DNA of 64,000 nt from Sulfuricella denitrificans skB26 (GCF_000297055.2 NC_022357.1:3033666-3097665), one strand, 5' to 3'; counted from the first letter of the stretch, positions 18,801 to 27,186 are shown. The notes: a model not told the origin generated them from the sequence alone. Translations and numbers: made by a program.

Positions 18801-18907
18801 TGCACCGGCATGACGGGGCGCTGCGCCGCGTTCAGCGAAACCAGTACCCGTTCCAGCAGGTCAGCTCGGTTGTGGGTGCAGATCAGAATAGTGAGCAGCG
18901 GGGTCAA
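15806..18907 (-). CDS. GT2 glycosyltransferase - membrane - sulfatase/alkaline phosphatase-fold fusion
   Basis: A large three-part inner-membrane protein (1033 residues from the TTG at 18907, which overlaps the previous stop as TTGA). Residues about 2-300 form a GT2 domain (TILICTHNRADLL, FVDDDHRVD, GGEDSEYVLRAL). About 330-545 holds several membrane helices. About 555-1033 is a sulfatase/phosphoethanolamine-transferase-like fold with Asp561 in MIGSDTLRAD and Asp837-His838 in YSDHGMEFF as metal ligands. At the nucleophile motif it reads TAPSLVSLLTG, so Thr601 stands where sulfatases have Cys or Ser, and Leu605 replaces the motif Arg. Thr is the nucleophile in LtaS/EptA-type phosphotransferases, so a transferase or hydrolase other than a sulfatase is possible. 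The open frame extends upstream to 19009; the start is uncertain. Confidence 0.75.
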   Translation of the reverse strand: MTPLLTILICTHNRADLLERVLVSLNAAQRPVMPVQIIVAANACTDDTLARMRIYQSQQASKGWLPLRLINVPTPGKSHALNRAIPEIDTELTAFVDDDHRVDENYLLAIEQAAQTWPDAGLYCGRILPDWNGMEPAWVHDEGPYRIYPLPVPRYDQGKEPRTITPEEGPIPGGGNLVVRRHVFELVGQFSTELGPHGHDLGGGEDSEYVLRALTRGARCQYMPAIVQHHYVDAERLKLGYLLKKGYQRTRSTSRIHGNGRIPLYMWRKLVEYGLQSVFSLSWAKSRFYWVRVAAALGEIQGRHESGHRGKGLDLPPDHDMSGAKALGMLIAVCGLVALFASGEGCWAGLFPALGVAVAGTAVLLAKSLLDFSQTGPRIRAEILTYYRRYTLFALARLSLWAFSLMLFIGGGGVLIYYSLNVSLGWVWSSWLAVLAAFLGLLGASGLQFIRKLRFNPGLLVASMHYRMSRFYWLWRWMTPGRIYFMQFILAAAALLLMIAASWQLARQNQTGDLIALWAAVLFFAGAIAWAAWLPEARPPARRSPERATDVPPNILMIGSDTLRADRLSSLGYRRALTPHIDQLAEQGVLFANCYVPCARTAPSLVSLLTGTWPHTHGIRDNFVTDAETRLKVAALPQLLKPLGYRTAALSDWCGGDMGKLSFGFDYTDLPEDQWNLKYLIRQGPKDLRLFVSLFTHNRLGRLLLPEIYYLGGVPLTQQMGRRARRLVSRLAASPEPFFLNVFYSTTHPPFASEWPWYTRFADPAYAGESKFAMARLTDPFEIIRRQGAPKEEFDLDQIIDLYDGCVAEFDDEVGKMLRHLDACGLADNTIVVVYSDHGMEFFEHDTWGQGNSAVGDFSPRIPLLIRDPRKPARGKVEQVVRSIDLAPTLLELVGASPATSMDGVSLVQCFSAHGNCPSLDAFNETGVWIAEIPGMPEHHLRYPDLLELMEVPDRSSGTMAIKPEYTLRIMGAKDRMIRSGRWKLVYQPLESGYQLRLFDLDIDPECQVNVLDRYPETAGYLRQALLSWIAED

Positions 18908-19821
18908 GATAAACGCGAGCGGTATAGGCCTTGCATCAGGCCGAGGAAATGGCACACTACCATTTCCCGGTTGAATGCTTCGTCCCGGGGCTGGGACACG
19001 TGCCCCCACAACATGCGCGCCACAGCTCGCAAAAACTGGGGAAAGACATACAGAGGAATATTCAACAGTCGGCGTTCACCCACCATCTTCTTGTTTTGTG
19101 CAATGTTGCGGCTGGATTGAAACCGCCAGCGGCGGAAGTAACGCTTGGTCAGACGGAAACTTTCCACCTTGTGGTGCACACGAGACTGACCGAGAAATAC
19201 AGCCTTGAGACCCGCCGACAGGATGCGCTCGAAAAGTTCGCCATCCTCTCCGCTGGCAAGCACCTTGCCCTTGCGACCACGACTGGTGTCGAAACCGCCC
19301 ACCTTCTGGAATACCTCGCGGCGGAAAGCCATGTTGGCACCGAACGGCGCCTGAGAAGGCGAGGTAATGACATAATCATCGCTGCGATCGGTGCGTATAG
19401 CGAGAAAGCCATAAAAGCGCTCGGTCAGCCAGCTGGGGGGCGGCACTTCCCAGATGGGAGCAATATAGCCACCACAGGAATCGGCGCGGTATTTCTCCAA
19501 CCCGGCCAGGGTCACTTCCACCCAATCGGGCTCCGGCAGCACGTCATCATCAGTAAAAAGCAGTGTGTTTCCGTGCGCTACGGCAATGCCGTGGTTGCGC
19601 GCGTGGGACAGCCCCTGTTCGCCCTGGAACTCATAACGCAACTGGGGCCACACACGCTGCATCTCCTCCACGACTGCGCGCGTCTGATCTTTCGAGTTGT
19701 TATCGACGACAACAACTTCCAGCTCACGTGACGGACTGGTCTTTTGAGCATGCAGCGCGCTCAGGGTGTCACGCAGCGATTCGGCGCGATTGTAAGTGCA
19801 AACGATAATACTGACGTCCAT
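18904..19821 (-). CDS. glycosyltransferase family 2
   Basis: A 305-residue GT-A enzyme: DVSIIVCTYNRAESLRDTL, VVVDNNSKDQT and LLFTDDDVLPEPDW give the nucleotide/metal site, and SGEDGELFERIL the acceptor-side ED motif. The frame stays open to an ATG at 19854, but ATG 19821 leads directly into the first beta strand, so I prefer it; neither has a strong ribosome-binding site. It resembles the GT2 half of the neighbouring fusion protein in length and motif order and ends in a 4-nt overlap with it. Confidence 0.8.
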   Translation of the reverse strand: MDVSIIVCTYNRAESLRDTLSALHAQKTSPSRELEVVVVDNNSKDQTRAVVEEMQRVWPQLRYEFQGEQGLSHARNHGIAVAHGNTLLFTDDDVLPEPDWVEVTLAGLEKYRADSCGGYIAPIWEVPPPSWLTERFYGFLAIRTDRSDDYVITSPSQAPFGANMAFRREVFQKVGGFDTSRGRKGKVLASGEDGELFERILSAGLKAVFLGQSRVHHKVESFRLTKRYFRRWRFQSSRNIAQNKKMVGERRLLNIPLYVFPQFLRAVARMLWGHVSQPRDEAFNREMVVCHFLGLMQGLYRSRLS

Positions 19822-19884
19822 GGCTGTCAGCCAGCCCTGATCGGACAGCGGCATCGGGCACGTGGCGTTGGCAAATAACGTAGG

Positions 19885-20808
19885 CTACCATTCATATCCC
19901 AGCTCCTTCGCCATCGGCGACACGGCCCGCTTGAGCAGCCATTTCTCCAGTCGGCTCACCCGGGCTTTCTCGCCGCCCCGCTCCGAACTGCCCACTTTGG
20001 CGCCTAGCACCGAACGGTCAATGCGGATGCCCAGATACGATTCAATCTCTTCAAGAGGCGGACGGTTCCCGATGAGATCCTCGTAGCGCACCAACAGCGC
20101 ATCCAGTTTCCTGGCATCTCTCAAATAGCCCTCCATCAACTGACGCCAGTGCGTACCGAAGGCGGTAGGCGTGAACATCGGCCTGTTCGGAAAAATGTCG
20201 TACCAGCTACGGCCATATCGCGCATAGGAACGGTAAGCATCCAGCGGGTTGCGATACAAAAAGAGAATTTTGGCCTTGGGGTAGAGCCAGCGCAGATAGA
20301 GCGCGTGCTCACTGCCCAGCCGAACTTCCTTGATACCCCAGCGCGCAGCCCCCCCTCGCTTTGCCGGCTCGGAAAACAGCGTGTCAAAGAAGGCGCGGTG
20401 TCCTTTGCGTAAATCCTCCAGAGAGGGGAACAGGTTGGCAACCCAGTTGCCAGATAGGTCGGCGGGAGGCGTGCCGTCGTAGTAATACTCGGCGGGTGGC
20501 CAATCGGGCCGAAATGCCTTCATGCTTTCCGCGAGCGCCTGAATCATGCCGCATTCGTCGTAAGGCTCGCCCCAGATGAGCACCTGCGAATCCGACATGA
20601 TGAGCCGCTGCAACAGAGTTGATCCGGAACGCCAACCGGCGGACAAGAGAAAGACCGGCTCTTCGTCATCGTTTATGTCGCTATCTGGGCAGGCGCTGAG
20701 CAACTGCTCAATACCTGAAGCGATGCCCGGATGCCTCAGCAGCGCCTGTCGATGGGCAGCGCGCGCCTGCGCGGGACCTCGGAGCGCTGACATTAAATAT
20801 TGACGCAT
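19885..20808 (-). CDS. PAPS-dependent sulfotransferase family protein
   Basis: A 307-residue sulfotransferase. The 5'-phosphosulfate loop FLLSAGWRSGSTLLQ is at about residues 53-67, the 3'-phosphate region RNPLDAYRSYARYG lies mid-protein, and LLVRYEDLIGN is the conserved YEDL segment. It is unrelated in detail to the other sulfotransferase at 7904-8827, so the locus encodes two distinct ones. It sits 12 bp after a glycosyltransferase stop in the minus-strand operon. The substrate is presumably a glycan hydroxyl or amine. Confidence 0.8.
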   Translation of the reverse strand: MRQYLMSALRGPAQARAAHRQALLRHPGIASGIEQLLSACPDSDINDDEEPVFLLSAGWRSGSTLLQRLIMSDSQVLIWGEPYDECGMIQALAESMKAFRPDWPPAEYYYDGTPPADLSGNWVANLFPSLEDLRKGHRAFFDTLFSEPAKRGGAARWGIKEVRLGSEHALYLRWLYPKAKILFLYRNPLDAYRSYARYGRSWYDIFPNRPMFTPTAFGTHWRQLMEGYLRDARKLDALLVRYEDLIGNRPPLEEIESYLGIRIDRSVLGAKVGSSERGGEKARVSRLEKWLLKRAVSPMAKELGYEW

Positions 20809-20820
20809 ATGCGGTATCCC

Positions 20821-21819
20821 CTACTTGCTTTTCGGCTGAGTGTAGACAATCGTTCCCAGCTCCTTCATTAAGCTGCACAGCACATCCTTGGCGGCACTAA
20901 AGGCGATACGATTCAATCGATAGTCTTCCAGAATCGCCCATACGCGGCTCCTCAGGCGCCGCCGCAGGTACTCGGCAAGCATCTTCCGGTGCAGCGTGGC
21001 GAGCCGAAACGAGAGCTTGCCGACCGCGAGATGGCCCCAGCGGAGAAAAGGATTCTTCAGGTCAACGGTGTTTCGCAGGAGCAGTGCCACGACGGCTTCC
21101 AGGACGTCCGTCTCGCTGAGCAAACCATTCTTGTAACGTACCAGCACATCGGAAGCCTTGACTTCGCAGAAGCGCGAGCAATACAACGTATCGTCGTCAC
21201 GCCTGAAATAATAGAGAGGCTCGGGGATGTGGCACAGCCGAAAGCGCTTTGCGATGCGCATGAAATAATCGTAGTCCTCCACCAGGAACAGTTCCGGGTC
21301 ATAATCCCCCACCGCTGCATAGACCTCACGGGTGTACATAAAACAGGCGCCAATATGATTGCCTTTTTCCAGCTGCACTTTGTTCGGGAGCTTGTCGTGG
21401 TGGATATCCAGCGGCCTACCGTCCGGATCCAGGTCGGCAAAAAGATAGTAATCCGCATAGATGAAATCGCAGTCACCGCCCTGCAATACCTCGACCATAC
21501 GCTGAATAGCATTCTTGTCGTACAGATTGTCGTCGGAGGTCCAGGTCAGATACTCACCGCGTGCGAGCGAGAACCCCCGGTTCAGTGCGCGTGGCAGTTT
21601 GAGATTCGGTTCGTTGCGCACATAGCGGATGCGCGGGTCGTTGAACGTAGCCACCACCGCACGTGTGTCATCAGGTGAGTTGTCGTCGACAATGATCAGT
21701 TCCAGATTCGTATAAGTCTGATTCAATACGCTTTGAATCGCGCTCGGTAGCACATGAGCCCGCTTGTAGGTGGGCAACACAATGCTGACGAGAGGGTTGT
21801 CAGTAGTGCTATCGATCAT
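20821..21819 (-). CDS. glycosyltransferase family 2
   Basis: A 332-residue GT-A enzyme. VSIVLPTYKRAHVLPSAI, IIVDDNSPDDT and LTWTSDDNLYDKNAI form the donor site, and FLVEDYDYFMRIA is the acceptor-side motif. Its ATG overlaps the wecB stop (ATGA), indicating translational coupling. Role: sugar transfer in repeat-unit assembly. Confidence 0.85.
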   Translation of the reverse strand: MIDSTTDNPLVSIVLPTYKRAHVLPSAIQSVLNQTYTNLELIIVDDNSPDDTRAVVATFNDPRIRYVRNEPNLKLPRALNRGFSLARGEYLTWTSDDNLYDKNAIQRMVEVLQGGDCDFIYADYYLFADLDPDGRPLDIHHDKLPNKVQLEKGNHIGACFMYTREVYAAVGDYDPELFLVEDYDYFMRIAKRFRLCHIPEPLYYFRRDDDTLYCSRFCEVKASDVLVRYKNGLLSETDVLEAVVALLLRNTVDLKNPFLRWGHLAVGKLSFRLATLHRKMLAEYLRRRLRSRVWAILEDYRLNRIAFSAAKDVLCSLMKELGTIVYTQPKSK

Positions 21820-22946
21820 GTGTCACGCATGCCCGGGTCTTGCAGAATCCGCTGCACGATCTTGATCCGTGCCGTGCCATCCCCGTAAGGATTCACTTTC
21901 GACGCCTTGGCCTGGTATGCACCTTCATCGTCGAGGAGTTGTGAAGCTTCCGCGACGATGGTCGCCGCGTCCATCCCGACCAGCTTCAACGTGCCCGCCT
22001 CCACGCCTTCCTGTCGCTCGGTCACCCTGCGCAGCACCAGTACCGGTTTGCCCAGGCTGGGTGCTTCTTCCTGAAGCCCGCCTGAATCCGTGAGCACCAT
22101 GTAGGACTTCTTCATCAGGTGGACCAGGGGCAGATAATCCAGCGGGTCGATTAGTAACACATTCTCGATCCCGGAAAGAACACTGTTCACGACTTGGCGT
22201 ACATTCGGATTGCGGTGCACCGGGTAGACCAGCACGATCTGGTCTTTGTATTTAAGGGCCAACTCCTTGAGACCGCGACAGATCGATTCGAATGGTCCAC
22301 CGAAACTCTCTCGCCGGTGAGCGGTGACCAGAATGATGCGTTTCGTACTAAAGGGTAGCGTTTCCAGCGGTGTTCCCGCAAAGCTGTAAGGACGACTGGA
22401 AACGTCGAGCAAGGCATCGATTACCGTGTTACCCGTCACCGCAATGCGTCCCTCGGGAATGCCCTCGTTGAGCAAATGTTGTTTCGCTTTGTCACTATGA
22501 GCAAAGAACAGATCCGCCACCGCATCGATGATTTTTCTGTTGGATTCTTCGGGGTAGGGTTGAAATTTGTCGAAGGTTCTGAGACCGGCCTCGATGTGGC
22601 CGATCTTGACGCCGCAATAAAAGGCCGCCAGGGCCGCGGCCATCGATGTGGTCGTATCGCCCTGTACCAGCAGCAGATCAAAATGTTCCTCGCGCAGTAT
22701 CCGGCTGACTTCCCGCAACACGCTGATGGTGATGTGTTCCAAGGTCTGATTTTCGCGCATCAGGTTCAGATCATAATCGACCCGAATGTTGAAGAGATCA
22801 ATCAGCGGCGCCACCATGTCCTTGTGCTGGCCGGTGAGGCAGTTTTTATTCTCGATCAGCGCTGGATACTTTTCCAGTTCAGAGATGACCGGCGCCATTT
22901 TGATAGCTTCTGGACGGGTGCCGAAAACAGTAAGAACCTTAAGCAT
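21816..22946 (-). CDS. wecB: UDP-N-acetylglucosamine 2-epimerase (non-hydrolysing)
   Basis: A 376-residue cytoplasmic enzyme that interconverts UDP-GlcNAc and UDP-ManNAc. Near-canonical family motifs are VFGTRPEAIKMAPVI at the N-terminus, LVQGDTTTSMAAALAA, HIEAGLRTFDKFQPYPEE, LVTAHRRESFGGPF and LTDSGGLQEEAPSLGKP. The length matches the family. GGGGAAGG lies 5 nt before the ATG, and the gene overlaps the end of the toroid gene by 8 bp. No UDP-ManNAc dehydrogenase is in the window, so ManNAc itself or a product made elsewhere would enter the polymer. Confidence 0.95.
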   Translation of the reverse strand: MLKVLTVFGTRPEAIKMAPVISELEKYPALIENKNCLTGQHKDMVAPLIDLFNIRVDYDLNLMRENQTLEHITISVLREVSRILREEHFDLLLVQGDTTTSMAAALAAFYCGVKIGHIEAGLRTFDKFQPYPEESNRKIIDAVADLFFAHSDKAKQHLLNEGIPEGRIAVTGNTVIDALLDVSSRPYSFAGTPLETLPFSTKRIILVTAHRRESFGGPFESICRGLKELALKYKDQIVLVYPVHRNPNVRQVVNSVLSGIENVLLIDPLDYLPLVHLMKKSYMVLTDSGGLQEEAPSLGKPVLVLRRVTERQEGVEAGTLKLVGMDAATIVAEASQLLDDEGAYQAKASKVNPYGDGTARIKIVQRILQDPGMRDT

Positions 22947-23877
22947 GTTTGCCTTCCCCTTGCATTTTCAGGAGGTGCGCATCAAGAAAGTACTTCACCG
23001 CCCAACTGATTTCCGCACCTGCAATATATTTCGCGCCCTTGCCGTAGCTACCGTAGAACCCGCCCGATTTGTTCTGTATTTTCTCAAGGTAGCGCATGGC
23101 CAGATCGGCTGGTTGCTTCTTTCCCAGCGTGTACCAGACGATGGCGTACTGCGCCATGCCGGTCGAGCAAACCCAATCCACGTCCGGATAGGCGGGAATG
23201 CTGCCGTCATCCCGCTGGCATCGTTCCACGTCCGCCATGCCGCGGCTCGCCAGTTCGAGTTCCCCGAGTTCACACAGCGCCTCCATGGTGTAAGCATGGA
23301 AATGCGACAACCGATTGAAGGGAACCAGTGCCTCCTGTTTCTTGTAGTAGGACAGAACGAAATTGGCTGCATCTTCATATTCTTTGACGCCCAGCAGCTT
23401 GCCCGCCTGAGCGAGCGGAGGCAGCACATAGGTATGAATGAGATCGTTCGCAATGCCGGTCCAAAGTTCGGTCGAAGGCGTGGTCAGGCGGCCTTCCGTA
23501 TCAATCTGCGCCACCACCCAGTCGCACGCATTGCGCAACGGGGCTTCGATATCATTCATATCGTTCAATGCTGCGCACAACCCGCGCATGATCTGCCCGG
23601 TATCGAAGGTATAGGGCACGCCGTCCGGGGCGGGGAATGCGCCATTCGGCAACTGTATGGAAAGCAGCCAGCGGGTGCAAGTTCTCGCTAGTTCCTGCTC
23701 ACCCCAGTTGTATAACGTCGGGATGAAATAGCCGGTTACTTCCGGATACGGCACGGGCGTCTTGGTATGCACAATGATGCCTTGGTCGGGCACCATGTGC
23801 TGTTTGAACCAGTCCATGGCCTTTTCATAACTCGGTTTCTGCTTTCGCCAGAAAAACATTTCGGACATCCTCGCCAT
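22939..23877 (-). CDS. alpha/alpha-toroid protein, VpsJ-like, paralogue of 4472-5710
   Basis: A 312-residue helical toroid protein, shorter than its paralogue at 4472-5710 (412). Shared landmarks are PYPEVTGYFIPTL and FDTGQIMRGL near the N-terminus; repeated aromatic/Gly motifs follow (LPNGAFPAPDG, DDGSIPAYPDVDW, KSGGFYGSYGKGA). No signal peptide is present, so it is cytoplasmic. Start codons at 23877, 23868 and 23859 are all in frame; a GAGG lies 9 nt before 23859, so the protein may begin there. Function unknown; conserved pairing within one polysaccharide locus suggests related steps on the sugar chain or precursor. Confidence 0.6.
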   Translation of the reverse strand: MARMSEMFFWRKQKPSYEKAMDWFKQHMVPDQGIIVHTKTPVPYPEVTGYFIPTLYNWGEQELARTCTRWLLSIQLPNGAFPAPDGVPYTFDTGQIMRGLCAALNDMNDIEAPLRNACDWVVAQIDTEGRLTTPSTELWTGIANDLIHTYVLPPLAQAGKLLGVKEYEDAANFVLSYYKKQEALVPFNRLSHFHAYTMEALCELGELELASRGMADVERCQRDDGSIPAYPDVDWVCSTGMAQYAIVWYTLGKKQPADLAMRYLEKIQNKSGGFYGSYGKGAKYIAGAEISWAVKYFLDAHLLKMQGEGKHA

Positions 23878-23886
23878 ATCGTTAAA

Positions 23887-25896
23887 TCACTTGGCAGGTT
23901 CTTTGATCCGCATACGTTGATCAGCGCCCACACCGCTCAACTCCTGGACCGTTCCACTCGGCCATTGAATGCTGACTTTCTCCACCTGCGTGTTCTTGCC
24001 CAGGCCAAAATGCAGTCGGCTGTGATTCTGCCCGCGGTGATGGATGCCTCCGTCCTGTATCCTCACCTGGGTGACTCCACCTGCTGTGACATTCACTCTG
24101 GCGCCAATCCCGTCACGATTTGACGCCGTTCCCTCCAGATCGATTTCGAGCCAGTGGTTAGCGTTTCCGACATTACGGTAAAGATAATAGGCCCCACCCT
24201 CGGACGGCAGACCGAGGCTGCGGCCCATACTCCCGCCTGTGGTCACCAGAAGATCGAGAAATCCATCACCATCGAAGTCCACTGCCGTCACGCTGTCACC
24301 CACGCCTGAGCGAGGACCGGCCGCCCCGCCCGCCATTAGCACCGTATCGAAGTAGCCATCGCCCCGATTAAGCAACAGCAGGTTTTCTTGCTTGCCGACG
24401 TCGCCCGAGGCCAGTACGAACAGATCCAGGAGCATATCGTTGTTGAAGTCTCCGGCCACCACATTCACCGCCGCAATTGTCTTTTTGTTGATGCCCCGCT
24501 TGTCGCCCTCTTCAATCAGCTTCCCACCCCGGTTCATAAACAGGCGTTGTGGCGCCTCCTCGGCCTTGGAGGATTCGCCAGTCGCCGCAAGGTCCGTTAT
24601 GGGCTCTGTCGAAATAACCTTTACTGCGACCTGGTGGAACTTGGCCTTGCCACCCGGCACTATATCCCGAGCACCGGAGACGAACACCTGCCATTTGTCC
24701 GGTGACGTCAGCCCTACATAAAGCCCCGCCTGCACACCGGGTTGGTAGGACGCTGTGCCAACCACCTTCGCCGTTTCCGGCGACAGGGGAAAATTAAGCC
24801 CATCCGGATGCCAGCCTTGCTGGCCGATGTGGATACGTTCTGCCGTCAACGCCCCAGCGGGGTGGACAGATGCAACGCGAAAACTGACCCTGCCCGCAGA
24901 ACGGAAACTGAAACCCACCGTCTTGCCGACATCTGCCTCATTGATCAATATATCCGTAATAATCTCGTTGCTGCCTGGCCGGCCAAAGGCAACCGGCCCA
25001 GAGGGATTTTTGCGCGCCAGGAAAAGGTCGATGGCGCCATCGTTGTCGAAGTCGCCGGCGACGATATCCTCGAACGCCGTGACCGGAAGCAGATCGAGTT
25101 CCCGAGCGGGCAGCTTGGAAGTATCGAACACCTGTGCAGTCCGGTTTATACCCTTGCCCGCAACCCTGCATACCAGTTCGGGGTGCGCGTTATTGTTGAG
25201 CTCGGTGACGATACAAAATGGCACAGATTTGGACGCAAACTTCAATGCCTCCGGCGCTTCAACAAAGCGGCCATCTTGCTGCAGGAAGGCGAACGGTGGC
25301 AGACGATCATCGAAGCGGATCTCTGCCCCCTGGAACAGGTCCAACCGGCCGTCATGGTTGAGATCGACCCACAAGGGCATACGTGTGCGGCCATAAGGAT
25401 TGGAAACACCTGCTGACTCTGCCACTTCTTCAAATTTCGTGCCCCGATTCAGAAAGAGGCGCTTCAATTCCGAGCCAACCCCCTCCTTCGCGCCAGTCAA
25501 TTGCACCAGGTCGAGTCGGCCATCGTTGTCGAAATCGGCCCACGCAGCGCCATGCTTGTCGCCTCCCACATCCCCCGATACGAAAAAATCCCGGGTCACA
25601 TCGACGAAGCGTCCCTTGCCCATATTCCGGAACAACTTCGCTTCGTTGAGGTGGTTAGTCACATAGAGGTCCGGCAGGCCGTCGCCATCAAAATCTCCCC
25701 AAGCGACGCCATAGGTCATACCGACATATCCCCCAAGTCCGGAAGACAGCGTCACATCCTCAAACACCTTTACTGGCTTATCCGGGCTGGAACATCCAGT
25801 CGGCAGGCTCAGTATTGCTGCCCATGTGGCAACCACAAGCATTGCCATGGCAACGGGTCGTAGCTTTAGGCCGGCCAGTGTTCTAATGGAATGCAT
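23887..25896 (-). CDS. FG-GAP/VCBS-repeat lipoprotein with C-terminal ASPIC/UnbV domain
   Basis: A 669-residue secreted protein. The signal peptide ends in a lipobox-like LPTGC, so a lipid anchor is predicted. Repeated calcium-binding loops of the integrin-alpha FG-GAP type follow (DFDGDGLPDLYV, DFDNDGRLDLVQ, DLNHDGRLDLFQ, DFDNDGAIDLFL, DFDGDGFLDLLV), giving a beta-propeller. The last 60 or so residues (NRDGIGARVNV, VEKVSIQWPSGT) are an ASPIC/UnbV domain as in CRTAC1. AAGGGA is 7 nt before the ATG. Such proteins bind Ca2+ and often act as extracellular adhesion or recognition modules. In this operon it may hold the polymer or assist its export at the cell surface. Confidence 0.8.
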   Translation of the reverse strand: MHSIRTLAGLKLRPVAMAMLVVATWAAILSLPTGCSSPDKPVKVFEDVTLSSGLGGYVGMTYGVAWGDFDGDGLPDLYVTNHLNEAKLFRNMGKGRFVDVTRDFFVSGDVGGDKHGAAWADFDNDGRLDLVQLTGAKEGVGSELKRLFLNRGTKFEEVAESAGVSNPYGRTRMPLWVDLNHDGRLDLFQGAEIRFDDRLPPFAFLQQDGRFVEAPEALKFASKSVPFCIVTELNNNAHPELVCRVAGKGINRTAQVFDTSKLPARELDLLPVTAFEDIVAGDFDNDGAIDLFLARKNPSGPVAFGRPGSNEIITDILINEADVGKTVGFSFRSAGRVSFRVASVHPAGALTAERIHIGQQGWHPDGLNFPLSPETAKVVGTASYQPGVQAGLYVGLTSPDKWQVFVSGARDIVPGGKAKFHQVAVKVISTEPITDLAATGESSKAEEAPQRLFMNRGGKLIEEGDKRGINKKTIAAVNVVAGDFNNDMLLDLFVLASGDVGKQENLLLLNRGDGYFDTVLMAGGAAGPRSGVGDSVTAVDFDGDGFLDLLVTTGGSMGRSLGLPSEGGAYYLYRNVGNANHWLEIDLEGTASNRDGIGARVNVTAGGVTQVRIQDGGIHHRGQNHSRLHFGLGKNTQVEKVSIQWPSGTVQELSGVGADQRMRIKEPAK

Positions 25897-25920
25897 ATCT
25901 TGTCCCTTGTTGAATGGAGT

Positions 25921-27186
25921 TTACCGGAAGTCCCGACAGAAGAGTCTGCCCAACACAGGGAGTTTCTGCAGACGATCGCGCGCGGCATTAAGAACACGGA
26001 CATGCCACGCTATAATGAGCACAGGGGCAGAGCAGACCTCAAGAAACCGCCGGGCGAGCTGAAGGGGAGCAAAGTCTTCCGCGCCAGCGTGGCGCAGGGC
26101 TCGACGGGACCATTCGCTGTAAGCAAACGCATCGCCCAGCACCTCTCCGATGGCCTCGACCCACGCATCAGCATTCAGAGAATTCTGGATCAGGATGCCC
26201 CCATCACCCACCGATTCAGGCAACCCTCCCCGCGCACTGGCAATCACCGGGATGCAGCACGACTGCGCCTCGATGGCCACTAAGCCGAACCCCTCTTCCC
26301 AAATCGATGGAATGACTAGCAGTTTAGTCTGGCGGTAAATCGAACGCATATCGGAAACACGACGCACAAACAGCACGTTAGGCACTTGGTTTAACTGCGA
26401 CTGCAAGCTCGCTAGAGCAGCATCATTCAACTTCCATGACTCCAGGAGCAAGAATTTTTCCGCCGGCAGGCGCCTGGCGATCTCGAAAAATGTGTCTACC
26501 CCTTTCACCCGATGCGGATTGATCATGGTCACGTAGCCGTCCGGATCGCCTGCCGAATCGAAATACAGCTCGGCGGCGGGATAGACCACATGAACCCCTC
26601 TGCTTAGCACCCTGCGGACCTTCTCGGCCAAAAAGCCACTACTGCACACGACATGGCAGCCCAACTCCGCAGTTGCACGCAACTCGTCAGGGTCGAACTC
26701 AGCATCGTGCACGTAAAGCACGCCCTGGATACCTTTGGCCTTAGCGAGATCAAGAACCTCTCGGGCGCCCTCTAGCTGGGACCAAATAACATCCGGCTTG
26801 AAGTCGTCGATAAAATCGGCGAGTGCAACGAGGAAATTCGGAAAGACCTGCACCGGATAGCCACAGTCGATAATACCTCCCCACTCATCAGGCCGCGCGC
26901 GCGCTTCCAACTCATCGCAAACAGGCCGGGGAGAGGAGCGCAGCGGTGCGGAGACGGATAAAGCCCGTCTTTTTTCGTTTGGCCAAACACCCTGTATCCC
27001 CAACGCCTGATACTCCCCAGGCTGTGGATCGGCCCAGGGCGATATCGCATAATCGCTGGAGCCCACGGCAGCGCACTCGACTCCAAGCTCGTTCGCCATA
27101 GTCATCAGCAATTGATGCGCGCACCGCGCAGCCCCTCCGAGAAAGTAAGGGTAAGGCGGGCGTTCGCTGGCATAGAGGATGCGCAT
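25921..27186 (-). CDS. glycosyltransferase family 4
   Basis: A 421-residue GT-B enzyme. RILYASERPPYPYFLGGAA is the N-terminal loop; VTMINPHRVKGVDTFFEIA and PSIWEEGFGLVAIEAQSCC carry the C-terminal donor-site motifs with the EX7E glutamates. It lies 24 bp upstream of the FG-GAP lipoprotein and about 100 bp downstream of the exporter ATPase gene, all on the same strand. The C-terminal 40 or so residues (VLNAARDRLQKLPVLGRLF) are basic and amphipathic and may contact the membrane. Confidence 0.8.
   Translation of the reverse strand: MRILYASERPPYPYFLGGAARCAHQLLMTMANELGVECAAVGSSDYAISPWADPQPGEYQALGIQGVWPNEKRRALSVSAPLRSSPRPVCDELEARARPDEWGGIIDCGYPVQVFPNFLVALADFIDDFKPDVIWSQLEGAREVLDLAKAKGIQGVLYVHDAEFDPDELRATAELGCHVVCSSGFLAEKVRRVLSRGVHVVYPAAELYFDSAGDPDGYVTMINPHRVKGVDTFFEIARRLPAEKFLLLESWKLNDAALASLQSQLNQVPNVLFVRRVSDMRSIYRQTKLLVIPSIWEEGFGLVAIEAQSCCIPVIASARGGLPESVGDGGILIQNSLNADAWVEAIGEVLGDAFAYSEWSRRALRHAGAEDFAPLQLARRFLEVCSAPVLIIAWHVRVLNAARDRLQKLPVLGRLFCRDFR

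Noticed and set aside
15806..18907. Annotation of the fusion protein's C-terminal domain as a plain sulfatase
   Set aside because: The formylglycine Cys/Ser and the motif Arg are replaced by Thr and Leu, so sulfatase activity cannot be assumed.
18931..19731. A 266-codon plus-strand open frame
   Set aside because: It lies opposite a GT2 gene with complete motifs, and its translation is His/Ala-rich without known domains.
24742..25416. A 224-codon plus-strand open frame
   Set aside because: It is the reverse of the FG-GAP lipoprotein gene, whose DxDxDG repeats leave no doubt about the coding strand.
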